Source of the DNA: an uncultured Mogibacterium sp.
GTDB lineage: Bacteria; Bacillota; Clostridia; Peptostreptococcales; Anaerovoracaceae
Direction of reading: 5' to 3'
Length of the DNA stretch: 64,000 nucleotides
Assembly (NCBI RefSeq): GCF_938041965.1
Contig: NZ_CALISE010000019.1
Location: 124,001-188,000, forward strand
Shown here: positions 1-9,208 of the stretch, one piece after another
Layout of the letters: each line of letters begins with the position of its first letter
Numbering within the stretch: the first letter of the stretch is position 1
Notes under the pieces: model-generated
What the model was told of the DNA's origin: nothing
Seen by the model: the letters and a program-made list of their open reading frames with translations, nothing else
Database searches by the model: none
Translations under genes and position numbers: made by a program

Positions 1-15
1 ACATCGGAAACGAAG

Positions 16-46
16 AAGGGGCAGATTTATATCTGCCCCTTTTTTC
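16..46 (+). terminator. Rho-independent terminator
   Basis: An 11-bp perfect stem (16-26 with 31-41) with a 4-nt loop is followed by a T run. It must end a plus-strand gene lying left of the window, possibly an upstream prd gene. Confidence 0.85.
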
Positions 47-159
47 TAAAGAAAGTTCGAGAAATTCTTAACACATTATACCACCTATTTAAAAGATTGA
101 TCGAACAGACTAGAAATTATTACGTATTTACACAGTAGCTAAAGTATTGAGGTATGCAT

Positions 160-927
160 ATGAGTGTACAGGAAATTGATTTGAGAAGACTTGTCATAAA
201 GGCTTTTCATATGAATGACGTTGAGATGGGTGATCACAATAGCGTTGGTTATAACGGTGTAATGACCGTATCCAAAGAGATTATCCCATCACTACTTGAG
301 AAGTATGAAAAACTTGATAATATAGATATTCAGGTAATTAAACCTGGAAATCATGATAGATGGACTAATACTATCATGGATATCATTCCTATCTCTGCAA
401 AGGTACTTGGAAAGTGTGGAGAGGGTATCACTCATACATTAACAGGTGTATATGTGATGCTTACAGGTGTTGATACTGAAGGAAAACAGACACACGAGTT
501 TGGATCTTCAGAAGGTCAGCTTAGCGAACAGTTAGTTCTTGGTAGGGCTGGTACACCAGGTGAAGATGACTATATTATCTCCTTCGATGTTACTTTTAAA
601 AAGGATATGGGACAGGATAGACATGGTTGTCTCGAAGCTCATCAAGCTTGCGATGATTTTATTCAGATATACAGAGAGCTGATGAAGAAATTTGACGGAA
701 ATAAAGCGACAGAGCGTCATGAGTACCATGACATTGCCAGACCAGGTCAGAAGAAGGTATTAATTATCAGGCAGGTTGCTGGTCAGGGCGCTATGTACGA
801 CACATATCTGTTCCCAGATGAGCCATCAGGCGCTCATGGTGGGCGTTCTATAATAGAGATGAACAATATGCCAGTCTTCCTAACTCCAAATGAGTACAGA
901 GACGGGGCTATTCGTTCAATGCAGTAA
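160..927 (+). CDS. prdD: Proline reductase cluster protein PrdD
   Basis: Resembles PrdD, an accessory protein of the D-proline reductase cluster (Stickland fermentation) related to part of the PrdA proprotein and to glycine/sarcosine/betaine reductase component B. About 255 aa, the usual PrdD size; no membrane segment or signal peptide is visible, so it is cytoplasmic. Two in-frame ATGs occur (154 and 160); GAGG at 149-152 is 7 nt from the second and only 1 nt from the first, so 160 is preferred. It is followed after 12 nt by prdE. The catalytic genes prdA and prdB are not in the window and probably lie to the left, beyond the terminator at 16-46. The exact biochemical role of PrdD in this organism is inferred from the family only. 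Confidence 0.82.
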   Translation: MSVQEIDLRRLVIKAFHMNDVEMGDHNSVGYNGVMTVSKEIIPSLLEKYEKLDNIDIQVIKPGNHDRWTNTIMDIIPISAKVLGKCGEGITHTLTGVYVMLTGVDTEGKQTHEFGSSEGQLSEQLVLGRAGTPGEDDYIISFDVTFKKDMGQDRHGCLEAHQACDDFIQIYRELMKKFDGNKATERHEYHDIARPGQKKVLIIRQVAGQGAMYDTYLFPDEPSGAHGGRSIIEMNNMPVFLTPNEYRDGAIRSMQ

Positions 928-939
928 GGAGGTGCTGAT

Positions 940-1422
940 ATGGGAATTGGTCCTTCAACAAAAGAAACAAGCTTACATCATTTTAGAGATCCACTAGTAG
1001 ATATCGTCGGTTCAGATTCTGGCATTGATCTAATGGGAATCCTACTATTCGGTACGTCAGATGACAACAAGGAGAAGCTTAGAAATAGCAAACGTGCTGC
1101 CATTATGGCTGAAGGCATGAGAGCTGATGGTGTAATTCTTACATCTGACGGATGGGGAAATAGTGACGTAGACTATACAAACTGCGTCGAGGAGCTCGGA
1201 GAGATGGGAATCCCTATGTCCGGGCTAAACTTTAGTGGTACCATGGCTACTTTCGTGGTTGAAAATGAATATTTGCAGAATAATATCGTAGATATAAATA
1301 AGAACCCTGAAGGGCTTGAATCTAATATCGTCGGTGAGAACAACATGACCGCGGACGATGTTAAGAAAGCTCTTATGATTCTTAAAATTCGCATGAAAGA
1401 AAAAGAACTCAAAAATAGATAG
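940..1422 (+). CDS. prdE: Proline reductase cluster protein PrdE
   Basis: A 160-aa protein resembling PrdE, the second small PrdA/component-B-related protein of D-proline reductase clusters. Recognisable stretches are the N-terminal SLHHFRDPLV and the central ADGVILTSDGWGNSDVDY, as in the small-subunit half of the proprotein family. A strong AAGGAGG lies 7 nt before the ATG, and the gene sits 12 nt behind prdD, so they are one operon. The typical selenocysteine of the pathway is in PrdB, not here, and no in-frame UGA was seen. Downstream, an extended -10 box and a hairpin mark the start of the next transcription unit. Confidence 0.82.
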   Translation: MGIGPSTKETSLHHFRDPLVDIVGSDSGIDLMGILLFGTSDDNKEKLRNSKRAAIMAEGMRADGVILTSDGWGNSDVDYTNCVEELGEMGIPMSGLNFSGTMATFVVENEYLQNNIVDINKNPEGLESNIVGENNMTADDVKKALMILKIRMKEKELKNR

Positions 1423-1444
1423 TAAGACGGTATTGTCATTGATA

Positions 1445-1492
1445 TGATATAATACCAATAGGGATGACGGGCAATTCCGGCATCCCTTATTC
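1445..1492 (+). promoter_or_regulatory. Extended -10 box and 5' hairpin before flavodoxin gene
   Basis: TGATATAAT at 1445-1453 is a perfect extended -10. Just downstream is a strong hairpin (1461-1470 with 1477-1486, one mismatch, 6-nt loop) without a good T run. It could be a 5' mRNA stabiliser of the next gene or a weak terminator of prdDE. I cannot decide between the two. Confidence 0.5.
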
Positions 1493-1598
1493 TATGGATG
1501 AGATTATCCTTAGAACACTAAAATTTCATCATCATCAATATTTTTATAAGATAAGGAGAGTTTGTGATCAGTTTCGCTACGAGGCTAGATTGCACGAT

Positions 1599-2195
1599 AT
1601 GACGCATATGAGAAATCCAAATAGACAGGCGGCAAAGAGACGTGCATCCCAATCAGAGGGTTCCGATACTATACTAATCTATAATTCTAGCAATGGTGCC
1701 ACAGAGAAGTATGCAGAATGGATAGCAGAAGCACTGGACTGCGATGTGATGAAATATTCACGCGCTAAACTAGGATATGCCTCGATGTATAAAAATATAA
1801 TATTTGGCAGCTGGATTAGGGGTGGTGAGATAACACGATTTAATATGCTTCGCGCAAACCTATCAAATTTTGGTATAGATAATAATAACCTTATCGTATT
1901 TGCAACTGGCGTTATTGAGCCGACAGATGAGTATAGGACCTTTGTAAAAGGGCTTAATGGCTGTAAACAGCTGCCGGATGATTGTTTTTATATGCTTCCA
2001 GGAAAATATAATTCAAAAGATTGCAAGAGTGCAGATAAGATTGCACTAAAAGCTATGGGAGAAAAGATATTTGTTCCAGTGCATGATGATCAAGTTCAAG
2101 ATGCAAAGGAAAGATTTGAATATGGCTATGACGGAATTGATCATGAGGCAATTCTCCCTATCCTTGAGAAGGTGCGTGAATTTAGGGGAGCGTAG
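1599..2195 (+). CDS. Flavodoxin domain protein
   Basis: Contains a flavodoxin-type fold (Flavodoxin_5-like): a beta strand ILIYNSSNG followed by ATEKYAEWIAEAL matches the FMN phosphate-binding loop region, and IIFGSWIRGG the next strand. It is a clear paralogue of the gene at 7141. The frame is open back to 1464, but that ATG lies inside the hairpin at 1461-1486, so it is an unlikely start; 1599 or 1608 leaves about 20 residues before the domain. The best ribosome binding site (AAGGAG at 1553) serves a GTG at 1564 in another frame, whose 12-codon reading ends with TGA overlapping ATG 1599 (ATGA). Translational coupling from that mini-ORF is possible. The electron-transfer partner is unknown. 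Confidence 0.65.
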   Translation: MTHMRNPNRQAAKRRASQSEGSDTILIYNSSNGATEKYAEWIAEALDCDVMKYSRAKLGYASMYKNIIFGSWIRGGEITRFNMLRANLSNFGIDNNNLIVFATGVIEPTDEYRTFVKGLNGCKQLPDDCFYMLPGKYNSKDCKSADKIALKAMGEKIFVPVHDDQVQDAKERFEYGYDGIDHEAILPILEKVREFRGA

Positions 2196-2304
2196 ATATA
2201 AAGGGTTCTGTGATACAGTAATTATTAGATATAGAAGTGCTGTAATTCAGTGAGTATGAAAGATGATAGAATCTAAAGAATGCAGATGCTAAATATAAAC
2301 ATGC

Positions 2305-2338
2305 AGAAAAAGAAAAGGCCTCCAGATGGAGACCTTTT
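2305..2338 (-). terminator. Terminator of TauE/SafE gene
   Basis: On the minus strand AAAAGG-CTCC pairs with GGAG-CCTTTT around a short loop and is followed by a T-rich tail. It lies 25 bp after the stop of the exporter gene and may also stop plus-strand transcription. Confidence 0.75.
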
Positions 2339-2362
2339 GTGATTTCTAATTATACTTACTAA

Positions 2363-3262
2363 TTAAGCTTTCTTCTTATCAGCAAGAGCATCCTTACCAA
2401 ACATGAATGCTGTGAAGTATACAACTACGATAACAACCTTAAGAAGTACATCTATTGGCATCTTCTTTACTAGGAAGTATGCGATGCAAACACCAACTAC
2501 ACCACCTACCATCTGGCAAAGTGTGCAAACCATGTCGAATCTGTTTTCCTTGATGAACTTAGGTCCATTACCAAATGCCATTAGGTATGCGCAAGATCCC
2601 ATCATAATTGGGAATGCAGCTCCAATGTTCATTCCGAGAACGGAGATAAGTGCTAAGCAAGGAGCATATAGACCTACACCGATATTCATAAGTGCGCCTA
2701 GGAAGAAGTTAATAACTACAGCGATTACCAGCTTAGCTCCGTGAAGAGCAGTTGCAGTTCCAACTAATCCGAAAGGTCCAATGTTAGCAGCCTTGCAAGC
2801 CATTACAGTTCCTAGGATAAGTAGACCAACGCACATTCCGATACGAACCTTGTGCTGATCCCACTTTGTAACGAATCCAGCTCCTACGAATGCACCTAGT
2901 ACAGCTGCAACAAGCATGGATACAAGTGTTAGAGTATCAACATCAACGAATCCGAAGAATAGGAATGCTTCTAGAAGTACAGGGAGAGTATCTCCAACGT
3001 TTAGAGTTCCAGGGATGTAAATATCCTTGATAGATCCTCTAATCTTAAAGAGTGCGCAAGATGTAGCGTATGAACCGATTCCTAGTGTATCGAAGAAGTT
3101 AGCAACAACGCCGACCATAGCGTTCCAAGGTGCAAATTTCTTCTGCTCAGCCCATTCAGCCTTACCTTCTTCTGTTGCTAGGTTAGCTTTTACCTTTAGT
3201 AGTGTTAGCGCAATACAGAGAACCATTCCGATCACGCATAGACCTTTTAGTGCATATAACAT
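2363..3262 (-). CDS. TauE/SafE (TSUP) family transporter
   Basis: About 300 aa with roughly eight hydrophobic membrane segments, for example around IGMVLCIALTLL, LVSMLVAAVLGAFVGAG and LVIAVVINFFLGALMNIGVG. The repeated Gly-rich motifs match the sulfite/organosulfonate exporter TauE/SafE family, which acts in the cytoplasmic membrane. The frame is open to 3367, but a GGAGG (complement at 3268-3272) sits 5 nt before the ATG at 3262, which fits the first membrane helix. It is a single-gene unit between convergent flavodoxin and divergent dnaE, with its own terminator. The substrate is unknown; in this family it may be sulfite, sulfoacetate or another small sulfur or organic anion. Confidence 0.85.
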   Translation of the reverse strand: MLYALKGLCVIGMVLCIALTLLKVKANLATEEGKAEWAEQKKFAPWNAMVGVVANFFDTLGIGSYATSCALFKIRGSIKDIYIPGTLNVGDTLPVLLEAFLFFGFVDVDTLTLVSMLVAAVLGAFVGAGFVTKWDQHKVRIGMCVGLLILGTVMACKAANIGPFGLVGTATALHGAKLVIAVVINFFLGALMNIGVGLYAPCLALISVLGMNIGAAFPIMMGSCAYLMAFGNGPKFIKENRFDMVCTLCQMVGGVVGVCIAYFLVKKMPIDVLLKVVIVVVYFTAFMFGKDALADKKKA

Positions 3263-3512
3263 AATAACCTCCATACGTTTAAAAAACGATGTAAAAAAGA
3301 TAATTCCTACAGACTCCCGATCGTCTGTTCTTGAGTTCATTATATTGGTTTGATATATGTTTGTCAATAATATAGAGATAATATGTTATTATTATGAAGA
3401 TATTGATATTTAGCTATTTTCGGGTTCTTGTGATACAATTTACTGACTGAAAGAAAAATTATTTTTAATATATTATTTATTAATTGATATATTTATTAGT
3501 AAAGAGGTAGAG

Positions 3513-6500
3513 ATGGCATTTACACACTTACATGTTCACTCAGAATACAGTTTGCTAGACGGAATGTCCAAGATTAACAAAGCACCAGAATATGTGAAGA
3601 GTTTAGGAATGGACTCCTTGGCTATAACCGATCATGGTGTTATGTTCGGTATTATCGACTTTTATAAATCCTGCAAAAAATCAGGCATTAAGCCAATTAT
3701 CGGCTGTGAAGTTTATGTTGCTCCGAGGACACGTTTCGATAAGGACCCCGACCGTGACAGAAATATGAATCACCTCGTACTGTTGGCGGAGAACATGACG
3801 GGATATAAAAATCTAACTAAACTCGTGTCAGCTACATTTACAGAGGGATTTTATTTTAAGCCTAGAGTAGATAAAGAATTGATGCGCGAGCATAGCGAGG
3901 GAATAATTTGCCTTTCCGCTTGTCTAGCTGGTGCAATACCAAGAAAGATATTGAATGGTGATTACTCTGGTGCGAAGGCAGAGGCACTTGAGCTACGCGA
4001 TATATTTGGAAAAGATAATTTCTATTTGGAGATACAAAATCACTTTCTAGATGATGATAAGCCAGCTACTCAGGGGCTCGTTAAGCTTTCAGAGGAGATC
4101 GGCGCGCCTCTGGTTGCTACTAATGATGCACATTATACAAAGAGGAGCGATGCTAAGGCTCACGATGTGCTTCTTGCAATCCAGACAGGATCAACGGTTG
4201 ACGATGAAAATCGAATGAGATTTGCGAATGATGAATTTTATCTCAAGAGCGAGTCAGAGATGATGGAACTTTTTCCAGATCACCCGGAAGCTATAGAAAA
4301 TTCACACAAGATTGCGGAGCGCTGCAATGTAGAGTTTGAGTTCGGCGAATATCACCTGCCAGAATTCATACCGCCAGAGGGAATGACTAACAAAGATTAT
4401 CTCAGGAAGCTTTGTTACGATGGGCTTGAGAAAAGGTATGGTAGCGAAGCTCTTCAGGATGAATCCATATATCGTACCAGGCTAGAGAGTGAGCTCGAGG
4501 TGATCGAGAAGATGGGGTATGTCGAGTACTTTCTAATCGTATGGGACTTTATTCATTATGCCAAGAGCAATGATATTCCAGTTGGGCCTGGCAGAGGATC
4601 AGCGGCGGGAAGCATAGTGGCATACAGCCTGGCAATCACCGAGATAGAACCTATTAAGTATAATCTAATCTTTGAGAGATTCTTAAATCCTGAGCGAGTA
4701 AGCATGCCCGATATAGACGTTGACTTCTGCATCGATAGAAGACAGGAGGTCATCGACTATGTTGTTCAAAAGTATGGAAAAGACAAGGTGTCGCAGATTA
4801 TCACCTTTGGAACGCTTAAGGCGAAGGCCGCCGTGCGTGACGTAGGAAGGGCGCTTAATGCGAGCTATGCGGAGGCTGATTCCATTGCAAAGGCAATACC
4901 GGCAGAACTAGGTATGACTATCAGCAAGGCTCTCGATATCAATCGCGATCTCAGGGCGAGATACGAAACTGAGCCACTTGTAAAAAATATCCTCGATATG
5001 TCGATGGCAGTTGAAGGTATGCCACGCCATTCCTCGACGCATGCTGCAGGAATTGTGATCAGCAAGATGCCTCTCGATGAATATGTTCCGCTATATATGT
5101 CGGATAAGGGGCTCGCTACTCAGTTTAACATGACGACGATTGAGGAGCTGGGGCTTCTGAAGATGGATTTCCTTGGGCTTAGAAATCTCACCATGATCAA
5201 TGAAGCTATTCAGCTAATCAAGGAGAATCATGGTTTAGAAATTGATTTCAGCAAGATGGATTACGATGATCCAGCTGTGTATGAGATGATTTCCAAGGGC
5301 AATACGCAGGGAATCTTCCAGCTTGAAAGTGCGGGCATGACCGAGTTTATGAAGAACCTAAACCCATCTTGCTTTGAAGATATCGTAGCCGGAATTTCGC
5401 TTTATAGACCGGGTCCGATGGACTCGATTCCAAAGTATATAGAAAATAAAAAGAATCCAGAGAAAGTAAAGTATGTGGATCCTCACCTGGAGTCAATTCT
5501 TAACGTGACGTATGGATGCATGGTTTATCAGGAGCAAGTAATGCAGATTGTGCGTGAACTTGGGGGATATTCCTTTGGTAGATCCGACCTCGTGCGGCGT
5601 GCTATGTCCAAAAAGAAGATGAGTGTCATGCTTGAGGAGAAGAAATACTTTATTCACGGAAAGGACGATTCCGACGGAACACCGGCAATTGCTGGCTGCG
5701 TGGCAAACGGTATACCTGAGAGGGCAGCAGAGGCTATATTTGACGATATGGTTAGCTTTGCGGAGTATGCTTTTAACAAATCTCATGCTGCAGCCTATGC
5801 GGTTGTATCTTATGAGACCGCTTACCTCAAGGCGCACTATCCTGTAGAATTTATGGCGGCCCTTATGTCAAGTGTGATGGGAGAGCCTAGACACATAGCA
5901 GCTTACATCAGAAACTGCAAAGAACTAGGAATTGAAGTGCTGCCTCCTTCAGTCCTGCATAGCAGGAGAAAGTTTATAGCCAAGGATGGCAAGATCAGAT
6001 TTGGACTATTAGCTATTAAGAACGTTGGAAGCGGCATAGTTGATGCGATAGTCGAAGGAAGAAGAGGGCGTGACATAGATAATCTATACGATTTTATCAA
6101 ATCAATTGAACCATCAGAGCTGAATAAAAAGGCTATAGAGTGCCTTATCAAGGCTGGCGCTATGGATGAGTTTACGCAAAATAGAGCCGCGCTTCTCGCT
6201 ATAAGTGACGATGCCGTCGGAGCAGCCCAGAGTAGTGCTCGCAGAGTTTCTAAGGATCAGATTTCCCTGTTCCAGCTTGATTCTGACATTATGGAAGACG
6301 TTAAGACTGCACCAGAGCTTCCTAATATACAGAATTTCGATAAGGCGCATCTCCTCGCTATGGAGAAGGAGATGATGGGTGTATATCTGTCTGGCCATCC
6401 GCTCGATAAGTATCGTGATTTGATAGATGAGAATATAACTGCGAATACCGCAGAAATATTTGATCCCAATCTTAGCGGTGATGGTGAGAATGGGTCTGAT

Positions 6501-7118
6501 TTCATAGACGATAGATCATCTGGAACCAGTCGCTTTAATGATGGTGACACTGTTATAATGGCGGGTATGGTTGGGGATTTACGACGCATGATAACAAAGT
6601 CTAATCAGGAGATGGCTAGGCTGACTATCGAAGATTATTTCGGTGTAATAACTGCAATTGTATTCCCTAGAGATTATGCTAAGGCAAAGTACGTGCTAGA
6701 AAACGATGCCATCGTCGCTATCAAAGGCACGCTTAGCTTCAAAGAGGACTCAGATCCAGAGATATTAGTAAATAAAGTAACTGAAATAGAGAGAATCAGC
6801 GAGTTCAAGGAGCAGGGTAGAAATGACTTTAATCGCACTAGCATGAGAAACTACTCGCGTAGCAAAGTTAAGACCGAACCGTTGCGTGAAAAGCGGTATC
6901 TCAAGTTAAGAGTCAGTCAAGAGCTGTCTGATATGCTCGGAAATGATGAAATTCAGCAGAGAATTCTAGGAGCTGTATCAGCACACAGAGGAGACACTGA
7001 TATGTTAATATATTTGCCAGGGCAAAAGCCTCTTAAATCGGCAAATGGGGTAGATATCGATGAAAATTTATTGATTGAGTTAGAGCAGCTCCTCGGCAAA
7101 GAGAACGTAAAGCACTAA
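3513..7118 (+). CDS. dnaE: DNA polymerase III alpha subunit DnaE
   Basis: 1201 aa, normal for the DnaE1 type. The N-terminal PHP domain starts with HLHVHSEYSLLDG. The catalytic palm carries PDIDVDF at residues 399-405, with the metal-binding Asp pair. A helix-hairpin-helix and beta-clamp-binding region follows, and a C-terminal OB fold is visible near residues 1010-1080 (TVIMAGMVGDLRR). It is the replicative polymerase of the holoenzyme. RBS AGAGGT lies 8 nt before the ATG. The gene is intact. A flavodoxin-like gene follows after 22 nt and is probably co-transcribed. Confidence 0.97.
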   Translation: MAFTHLHVHSEYSLLDGMSKINKAPEYVKSLGMDSLAITDHGVMFGIIDFYKSCKKSGIKPIIGCEVYVAPRTRFDKDPDRDRNMNHLVLLAENMTGYKNLTKLVSATFTEGFYFKPRVDKELMREHSEGIICLSACLAGAIPRKILNGDYSGAKAEALELRDIFGKDNFYLEIQNHFLDDDKPATQGLVKLSEEIGAPLVATNDAHYTKRSDAKAHDVLLAIQTGSTVDDENRMRFANDEFYLKSESEMMELFPDHPEAIENSHKIAERCNVEFEFGEYHLPEFIPPEGMTNKDYLRKLCYDGLEKRYGSEALQDESIYRTRLESELEVIEKMGYVEYFLIVWDFIHYAKSNDIPVGPGRGSAAGSIVAYSLAITEIEPIKYNLIFERFLNPERVSMPDIDVDFCIDRRQEVIDYVVQKYGKDKVSQIITFGTLKAKAAVRDVGRALNASYAEADSIAKAIPAELGMTISKALDINRDLRARYETEPLVKNILDMSMAVEGMPRHSSTHAAGIVISKMPLDEYVPLYMSDKGLATQFNMTTIEELGLLKMDFLGLRNLTMINEAIQLIKENHGLEIDFSKMDYDDPAVYEMISKGNTQGIFQLESAGMTEFMKNLNPSCFEDIVAGISLYRPGPMDSIPKYIENKKNPEKVKYVDPHLESILNVTYGCMVYQEQVMQIVRELGGYSFGRSDLVRRAMSKKKMSVMLEEKKYFIHGKDDSDGTPAIAGCVANGIPERAAEAIFDDMVSFAEYAFNKSHAAAYAVVSYETAYLKAHYPVEFMAALMSSVMGEPRHIAAYIRNCKELGIEVLPPSVLHSRRKFIAKDGKIRFGLLAIKNVGSGIVDAIVEGRRGRDIDNLYDFIKSIEPSELNKKAIECLIKAGAMDEFTQNRAALLAISDDAVGAAQSSARRVSKDQISLFQLDSDIMEDVKTAPELPNIQNFDKAHLLAMEKEMMGVYLSGHPLDKYRDLIDENITANTAEIFDPNLSGDGENGSDFIDDRSSGTSRFNDGDTVIMAGMVGDLRRMITKSNQEMARLTIEDYFGVITAIVFPRDYAKAKYVLENDAIVAIKGTLSFKEDSDPEILVNKVTEIERISEFKEQGRNDFNRTSMRNYSRSKVKTEPLREKRYLKLRVSQELSDMLGNDEIQQRILGAVSAHRGDTDMLIYLPGQKPLKSANGVDIDENLLIELEQLLGKENVKH

Positions 7119-7140
7119 AATAGATTTGTGAGGAATAGTT

Positions 7141-7695
7141 TTGAGTAAAAAAGCAATAGTAATATACAATTCAAAACGTGGCTCGACTAAGCAGTATGCA
7201 GAGTGGATTGCAGGTGAGTTAGGGTGTACATTGGTATCTCTAGAGAATCTTGATTACGGTTCACTTGGGCAGTTCGATGTTGTGATTTTCGGTAGCTGGT
7301 TAAGGGGGAGTGGAATAGTTGGATTTGACAAGTTCAGAAAGCAGATTGCGGATTGTGCTGACAAGCTGATAATTTTTGTAACGGGAATTTCCGAGTACAA
7401 TCCACAGAACTATCAGCAGATATGTGAGATTAACTTCAAAGACGGAATAAACATGCAGAACACGCTCCTATATTTTTGCCCAGGCAGATATGTGCCGAGC
7501 GAAGTCAAGGGACTGGATAAGTTTCTCATGGCAATTTCAAAAAAAGTGCTCATATCAGGGGCTACCGATAATGAATCGTCAGCAGCAGCCAGTACGATGG
7601 TCGATGCTATAGAAAATGGAGTAGATAACGTGGATAAGCGTTACACTGAGCAAGTGCTTAGGGCAGCGCGAAAGAAATTAAAGGATGAGTCTTAG
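7141..7695 (+). CDS. Flavodoxin domain protein
   Basis: 184 aa beginning with TTG after GTGAGGA. The start AIVIYNSKRGSTKQYAEWI is a classic flavodoxin FMN loop, and VIFGSWLRGSG the following strand. It is paralogous to the protein at 1599-2195, including the FGSWxRG motif, but lacks an N-terminal extension. It probably acts as a small cytoplasmic electron carrier or a protoporphyrinogen-oxidase-like flavodoxin; the partner cannot be read from the sequence. It follows dnaE by 22 nt and its stop codon lies within the terminator hairpin. Confidence 0.8.
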   Translation: MSKKAIVIYNSKRGSTKQYAEWIAGELGCTLVSLENLDYGSLGQFDVVIFGSWLRGSGIVGFDKFRKQIADCADKLIIFVTGISEYNPQNYQQICEINFKDGINMQNTLLYFCPGRYVPSEVKGLDKFLMAISKKVLISGATDNESSAAASTMVDAIENGVDNVDKRYTEQVLRAARKKLKDES

Positions 7696-7713
7696 GGCTC
7701 ATCCTTTTCCTTT
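7680..7713. terminator. Bidirectional terminator
   Basis: AAGGATGAG (7681-7689) pairs with CTCATCCTT (7698-7706), followed by T-rich sequence. Because the stem is flanked by A and T runs it can serve both the dnaE-flavodoxin unit and the convergent aro operon. It includes the flavodoxin stop codon. Confidence 0.85.
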
Positions 7714-7816
7714 AATATCATAATATTATAGATTAACAATTCTGTATTAACGCTTGAATCCGAGCGGAAAGCTAACTAGAGTCATCTGTTTATTTAACAA
7801 AGCATCAAGTATGCAA

Positions 7817-9181
7817 CTATTTTAAAAATTTTTCCTGATGTTTACAGCTTGCACTGATAATTGCCTTAAATATATCTTCGTTTAAATCTGCTAGATCATC
7901 GCTGGAAAGGGAACGTATCCTCTTCAGCAGTGATGCCTCTCTGTTTGAATCAATTATTCTAAGATTATTTTCTTTCTTGTATGTGGCAACTGATTCAGTG
8001 ATTTTCAGCCTTCTTTCAATTAATGCGAGTAGTTGCAGATCTATCTCATCAATCGATGATCTAAGATGTGAGAGGTCTCTGGAAACGAGACCGAAGCTGT
8101 TAGCTGAAGTAGGTGATACCATCGTTAGGTCATTTGATTCTTTAGAAACTGTAGATGAAGCAGTTCTTTCTGTCAAAACTAGATCAGTTATCACAACTGC
8201 AGCGGCTGCCTCTACGCAAGGGACGGCCCTTGGCGCTATACATGGATCGTGCCTGCCGTGAACCTCGATTTCAGCCTCCTCTGTACTATCGTATACTATG
8301 GTCTTCTGTGGCCTCGCAATAGAAGGTGTCGGTTTTATTGCCACGCGGAACTCTATATCCATGCCATCACTGATCCCACCTAGTATGCCGCCACAGTTAT
8401 TTGTTCGAGTACACACCGTGCCACGTTCATCGTAGTAGAATTCATCGTTATTTTCGCTTCCGTACATGCGTGTTGATTCAAAGCCAGCACCGAATTCGAT
8501 GCCCTTGACCGCAGGTATCGCATATACGATTTCAGCAATTCGGCCTTCAAGTCCTTCGAATAGCGGTCCGCCGTGTCCAGCCTCTAATCCACTGATGGTG
8601 CATAAAATCGTTCCACCGACAGAATCTCTAAGTACTTGAGCTTTTTTTATCTCGGATAGTGGATCTTCTGCATTTCCATGAATGTCTTGGATTGAAGCGT
8701 TAATATAAATTCCTCTCTCCGCAAGTAGCTGCTTACAAATTCCGCCTGCTATACATAGCGGTGCAGTCATGCGGCCAGAGAATGCTCCGCCTCCTCGTGA
8801 GTCCTCCGTTCCACCGTACTTTACGTGTGCTGTGTAATCGGCATGCCCAGGTCTAGGTGTATTCGCTATCTTTGAATAATCTGAGGACTTTACATCTCTA
8901 TTGTAGATTATCGCCTTTATCTCAGATCCATCTGTAGTAAGGTTTCTTGAATTTCCAGAACTTCCAGATCTTAGACCGCTCACGAACTCAGGGATATCAG
9001 GTTCTTTGCGGCTAGTCGAAAAGGGACTATTTCCGGGAGCCCTTCGTGCCATAAACTCCTGCAGGACATCAAGATTGATATTTGCTTCTGAAGGAATTCC
9101 AGATAGAGTCATTCCAATCGATGGGCCGTGTGATGTGCCGAATATTGATAATGTGAGTGTTTGACCCTTATAGACAGACAT
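7817..9181 (-). CDS. aroC: Chorismate synthase fused to chorismate mutase
   Basis: 454 aa. Residues 1-345 are chorismate synthase (EPSP to chorismate, FMNH2-dependent): GTSHGPSIG near the N-terminus, RPGHADYT, SRGGGAFSGR, and the late HDPCIAPRAVP signature. After a Ser/Thr-rich linker, residues about 365-450 form an AroQ-type chorismate mutase: LRSSIDEIDLQLLALIERRL, then YKKE and the REASLL helix. The fusion joins the last common aromatic step to the first step toward phenylalanine and tyrosine. RBS GGAGG is 5 nt before the ATG. It lies 27 nt behind aroB-aroA in the same operon. Normal chorismate synthase is about 360 aa, so the extra length is the mutase. Confidence 0.93.
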   Translation of the reverse strand: MSVYKGQTLTLSIFGTSHGPSIGMTLSGIPSEANINLDVLQEFMARRAPGNSPFSTSRKEPDIPEFVSGLRSGSSGNSRNLTTDGSEIKAIIYNRDVKSSDYSKIANTPRPGHADYTAHVKYGGTEDSRGGGAFSGRMTAPLCIAGGICKQLLAERGIYINASIQDIHGNAEDPLSEIKKAQVLRDSVGGTILCTISGLEAGHGGPLFEGLEGRIAEIVYAIPAVKGIEFGAGFESTRMYGSENNDEFYYDERGTVCTRTNNCGGILGGISDGMDIEFRVAIKPTPSIARPQKTIVYDSTEEAEIEVHGRHDPCIAPRAVPCVEAAAAVVITDLVLTERTASSTVSKESNDLTMVSPTSANSFGLVSRDLSHLRSSIDEIDLQLLALIERRLKITESVATYKKENNLRIIDSNREASLLKRIRSLSSDDLADLNEDIFKAIISASCKHQEKFLK

Positions 9182-9208
9182 ATATCCTCCTATCGCATAG
9201 AATGAGCG

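Noticed and set aside
1464..1598. Upstream start of the flavodoxin gene at 1464
   Set aside because: The ATG lies within a stable hairpin and has no RBS; the extra 45 residues show no domain.
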